From Pelagibius litoralis (GTDB taxonomy: Bacteria > Pseudomonadota > Alphaproteobacteria > Kiloniellales > Kiloniellaceae), in the NCBI RefSeq assembly GCF_011683915.1, contig NZ_JAAQPH010000007.1, forward strand, positions 124,001 through 188,000: a stretch of 64,000 nucleotides of DNA, read 5' to 3'. A program made the position numbers and the translations under genes. Positions within the stretch are counted from its first letter, which is position 1; each line of letters starts with the position of its first letter. A model generated the notes under the pieces. It made no database searches and had not been told where the DNA came from. It saw nothing but the letters and a program-made list of their open reading frames with translations. Shown piece after piece: positions 62,798 to 64,000 of this stretch.

Positions 62798-64000
62798 GTG
62801 TCTCCAGATACTTCCGAAAGCCGGCGAACTGTGGCGCCGACAGCAGCCGTCCATCCGAAAACCTTCACGTTTCACGGCGTTACCCGGGAAGACCCCTACG
62901 CCTGGCTGCGGGCCGACAACTGGCGGGAGGTGATGACGGATCCCGGTGTTCTCGGCGAGGAGATCCGGGCCTATCTGGAGGCCGAGAACGCCTACACCAA
63001 GGCCGGCATGGCGGCGACGGAGTCTCAGCAGGCGGCTCTCTTTGCCGAAATGAAAGCGCGCCTGAAGGAGGACGACAGCTCGGTCCCCAGCCCCGACGGT
63101 GGCTATGCCTACTACCATCGCTATGAAGTCGGCGGCCAGCACCCGGTCTTCTGCCGCAAGGTTCTGGGGAAGGAAACCGAAGAGATACTGCTGGACGGCA
63201 ATCGTGAAGCCGAGGGCGAGTCGTTTTTCCGGGTGATCGCCTGCGAACACAGCCCGGACCATCGTTTCCTGGCCTACGCGGCGGACCGCAACGGCTCCGA
63301 ACAGTATGTGGTCAGCTTCAAGGACCTGCAGAGCGGTACAAAACTGAGCGACATCCTTGCCGGCGCCCAGGGCTCGATTGCCTGGGCGAACGACGGCAAG
63401 ACTCTGTTTTACGTGACGCTGGATGCCGAACACCGCCCGTCGAAAGTGTTCCGACACCGCCTTGGCAGCGATCCCGCTGAAGATGTGCTGGTCTATGCGG
63501 AGCCCGACCCTGGGTTCTTCATCGGCCTCGATGTGAGCGAGAGCCGGCGCTTTATCGTCATCTCGGCCCACGATCATACGACTTCCGAAGTGCGTGTCAT
63601 TTCCGCCGACCGGCCTGAAGAGGCGCCGCGGCTGATTGCGGCGCGCGACAGCGGCGTCGAGTACGAGGTCAGCGACCAGGGCGAACGCTTTGTGATCCTG
63701 ACCAACGCGGATGATGCGATCGATTTCAAGATCGTCGAGGCTCCGCTCGACAATCCGGCGCGCTCGGCATGGAAAGATCTTGTGCCCCATCGGCCGGGCT
63801 GCCTGATCCTGAGCCTGCTTACCTTCAAGGACTACCTGGTGCGTCTGGAGCGTGAGGATGGCGTTCCCCGGGCCGTCATCACGACCTTGGCCGACAACGC
63901 GGAACATGCTGTTGCTTTCGATGAGCAGGCTTATTCCCTGGGACTGTTGCCGGGCTACCTCTACGACACCAACATGCTGAGGTTCGTTTACAGCTCTCTC
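62798..64000 (+). CDS. Oligopeptidase B (S9A), N-terminal part, cut by the window end
   Basis: This is a cytoplasmic serine peptidase of the prolyl oligopeptidase family (PtrB type), which cleaves after basic residues. Only the first 401 codons are in the window. They cover the N-terminal cap (FHGVTREDPYAWLRADNWREVM) and most of the beta-propeller; the catalytic domain lies beyond the edge. The start is GTG at 62798 with AGAAGG seven bases upstream. The frame stays open to the last base, ending in YDTNMLRFVYSSL as in the family. It is divergent from ccoN. Confidence 0.88.
   Translation, partial: MSPDTSESRRTVAPTAAVHPKTFTFHGVTREDPYAWLRADNWREVMTDPGVLGEEIRAYLEAENAYTKAGMAATESQQAALFAEMKARLKEDDSSVPSPDGGYAYYHRYEVGGQHPVFCRKVLGKETEEILLDGNREAEGESFFRVIACEHSPDHRFLAYAADRNGSEQYVVSFKDLQSGTKLSDILAGAQGSIAWANDGKTLFYVTLDAEHRPSKVFRHRLGSDPAEDVLVYAEPDPGFFIGLDVSESRRFIVISAHDHTTSEVRVISADRPEEAPRLIAARDSGVEYEVSDQGERFVILTNADDAIDFKIVEAPLDNPARSAWKDLVPHRPGCLILSLLTFKDYLVRLEREDGVPRAVITTLADNAEHAVAFDEQAYSLGLLPGYLYDTNMLRFVYSSL

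Noticed and set aside
1-64000. CRISPR arrays, tRNA or rRNA genes, prophage or transposase genes
   Set aside because: No regularly spaced repeats, tRNA cloverleaf, rRNA-like conserved stretch, integrase or transposase was found when reading through the window.

Overview
The window is GC-rich chromosomal DNA of an alphaproteobacterium, most likely a member of the Rhodospirillales or a related marine/halophilic order. This assignment is an inference. It rests on a three-polypeptide proton-translocating transhydrogenase (pntAA-pntAB-pntB), a ccoNOQP-ccoGHIS locus with an FNR/FixK-type box, a class I PHA synthase, a large cobalamin cluster, and the dispersed palindromes found between genes. I found no rRNA, tRNA, CRISPR array, prophage or insertion sequence. 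The gene order looks like stable core chromosome with one accessory-looking stretch at about 16-23 kb.

Layout: (1) 0.1-9.6 kb, ordinary metabolism: long-chain acyl-CoA synthetase, M3 oligopeptidase, PHA synthase, amidase with SH3 domain, ABC1/UbiB kinase-like protein, LysR regulator and YciI-like protein. (2) 9.6-14 kb, an HAE1-type RND efflux permease and its lipoprotein adaptor, with no outer-membrane channel gene beside them. (3) 14.3-16.2 kb, a GltS-type glutamate:Na+ symporter, a VOC/glyoxalase protein whose frame runs antisense into gltS, and an orphan small protein. (4) 16.3-23.4 kb, an unusual divergent cluster. Four genes lie on the minus strand: alpha/beta hydrolase, ferritin-like diiron protein, beta-lactamase-fold serine hydrolase, and a cysteine synthase fused to a glutaredoxin. 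They face two tandem paralogues that each fuse an alpha/beta hydrolase to a LuxR DNA-binding domain. Two quasi-palindromes lie between the divergent arms. This is my best candidate for an undescribed system. (5) 23.4-24.9 kb, a sulfotransferase coupled to a DnaQ-type exonuclease.

(6) 25.4-28.4 kb, pntAA-pntAB-pntB. (7) 28.6-48.8 kb, cobalamin biosynthesis. The plus strand carries cobW-cobN-cobO-cobQ-cbiX-cobH-cobL-cobI-cbiG/cobJ-cobM, and later cobA-cobB. The minus strand carries cbiD-cobK and a YdcZ-type transporter, followed by a separate PAS plus MCP pair that resembles a split aerotaxis receptor. The gene set mixes hallmarks of the aerobic (late cobalt) and anaerobic (early cobalt) routes, and no cobG, cobZ or cobF is seen. 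No cobalamin riboswitch was recognised. (8) 49.2-54.3 kb, envelope genes: MscS channel, DUF4197 protein, AsmA-like protein, LEA14-like lipoprotein and a DUF2189 membrane protein.

(9) 54.5-62.4 kb, the cbb3 oxidase operon on the minus strand, ccoN-ccoO-ccoQ-ccoP-ccoG-ccoH-ccoI-ccoS. It includes a 49-residue ccoQ. An FNR/FixK-like box lies about 160 bases upstream of ccoN. (10) 62.8 kb to the end, the N-terminal part of an oligopeptidase B, cut by the window edge. Many genes inside these operons are joined by ATGA or GTGA start/stop overlaps. Palindromic repeats sit at 36.7-36.9 kb (inside the cob operon) and at 54.3-54.5 kb (between two convergent genes).
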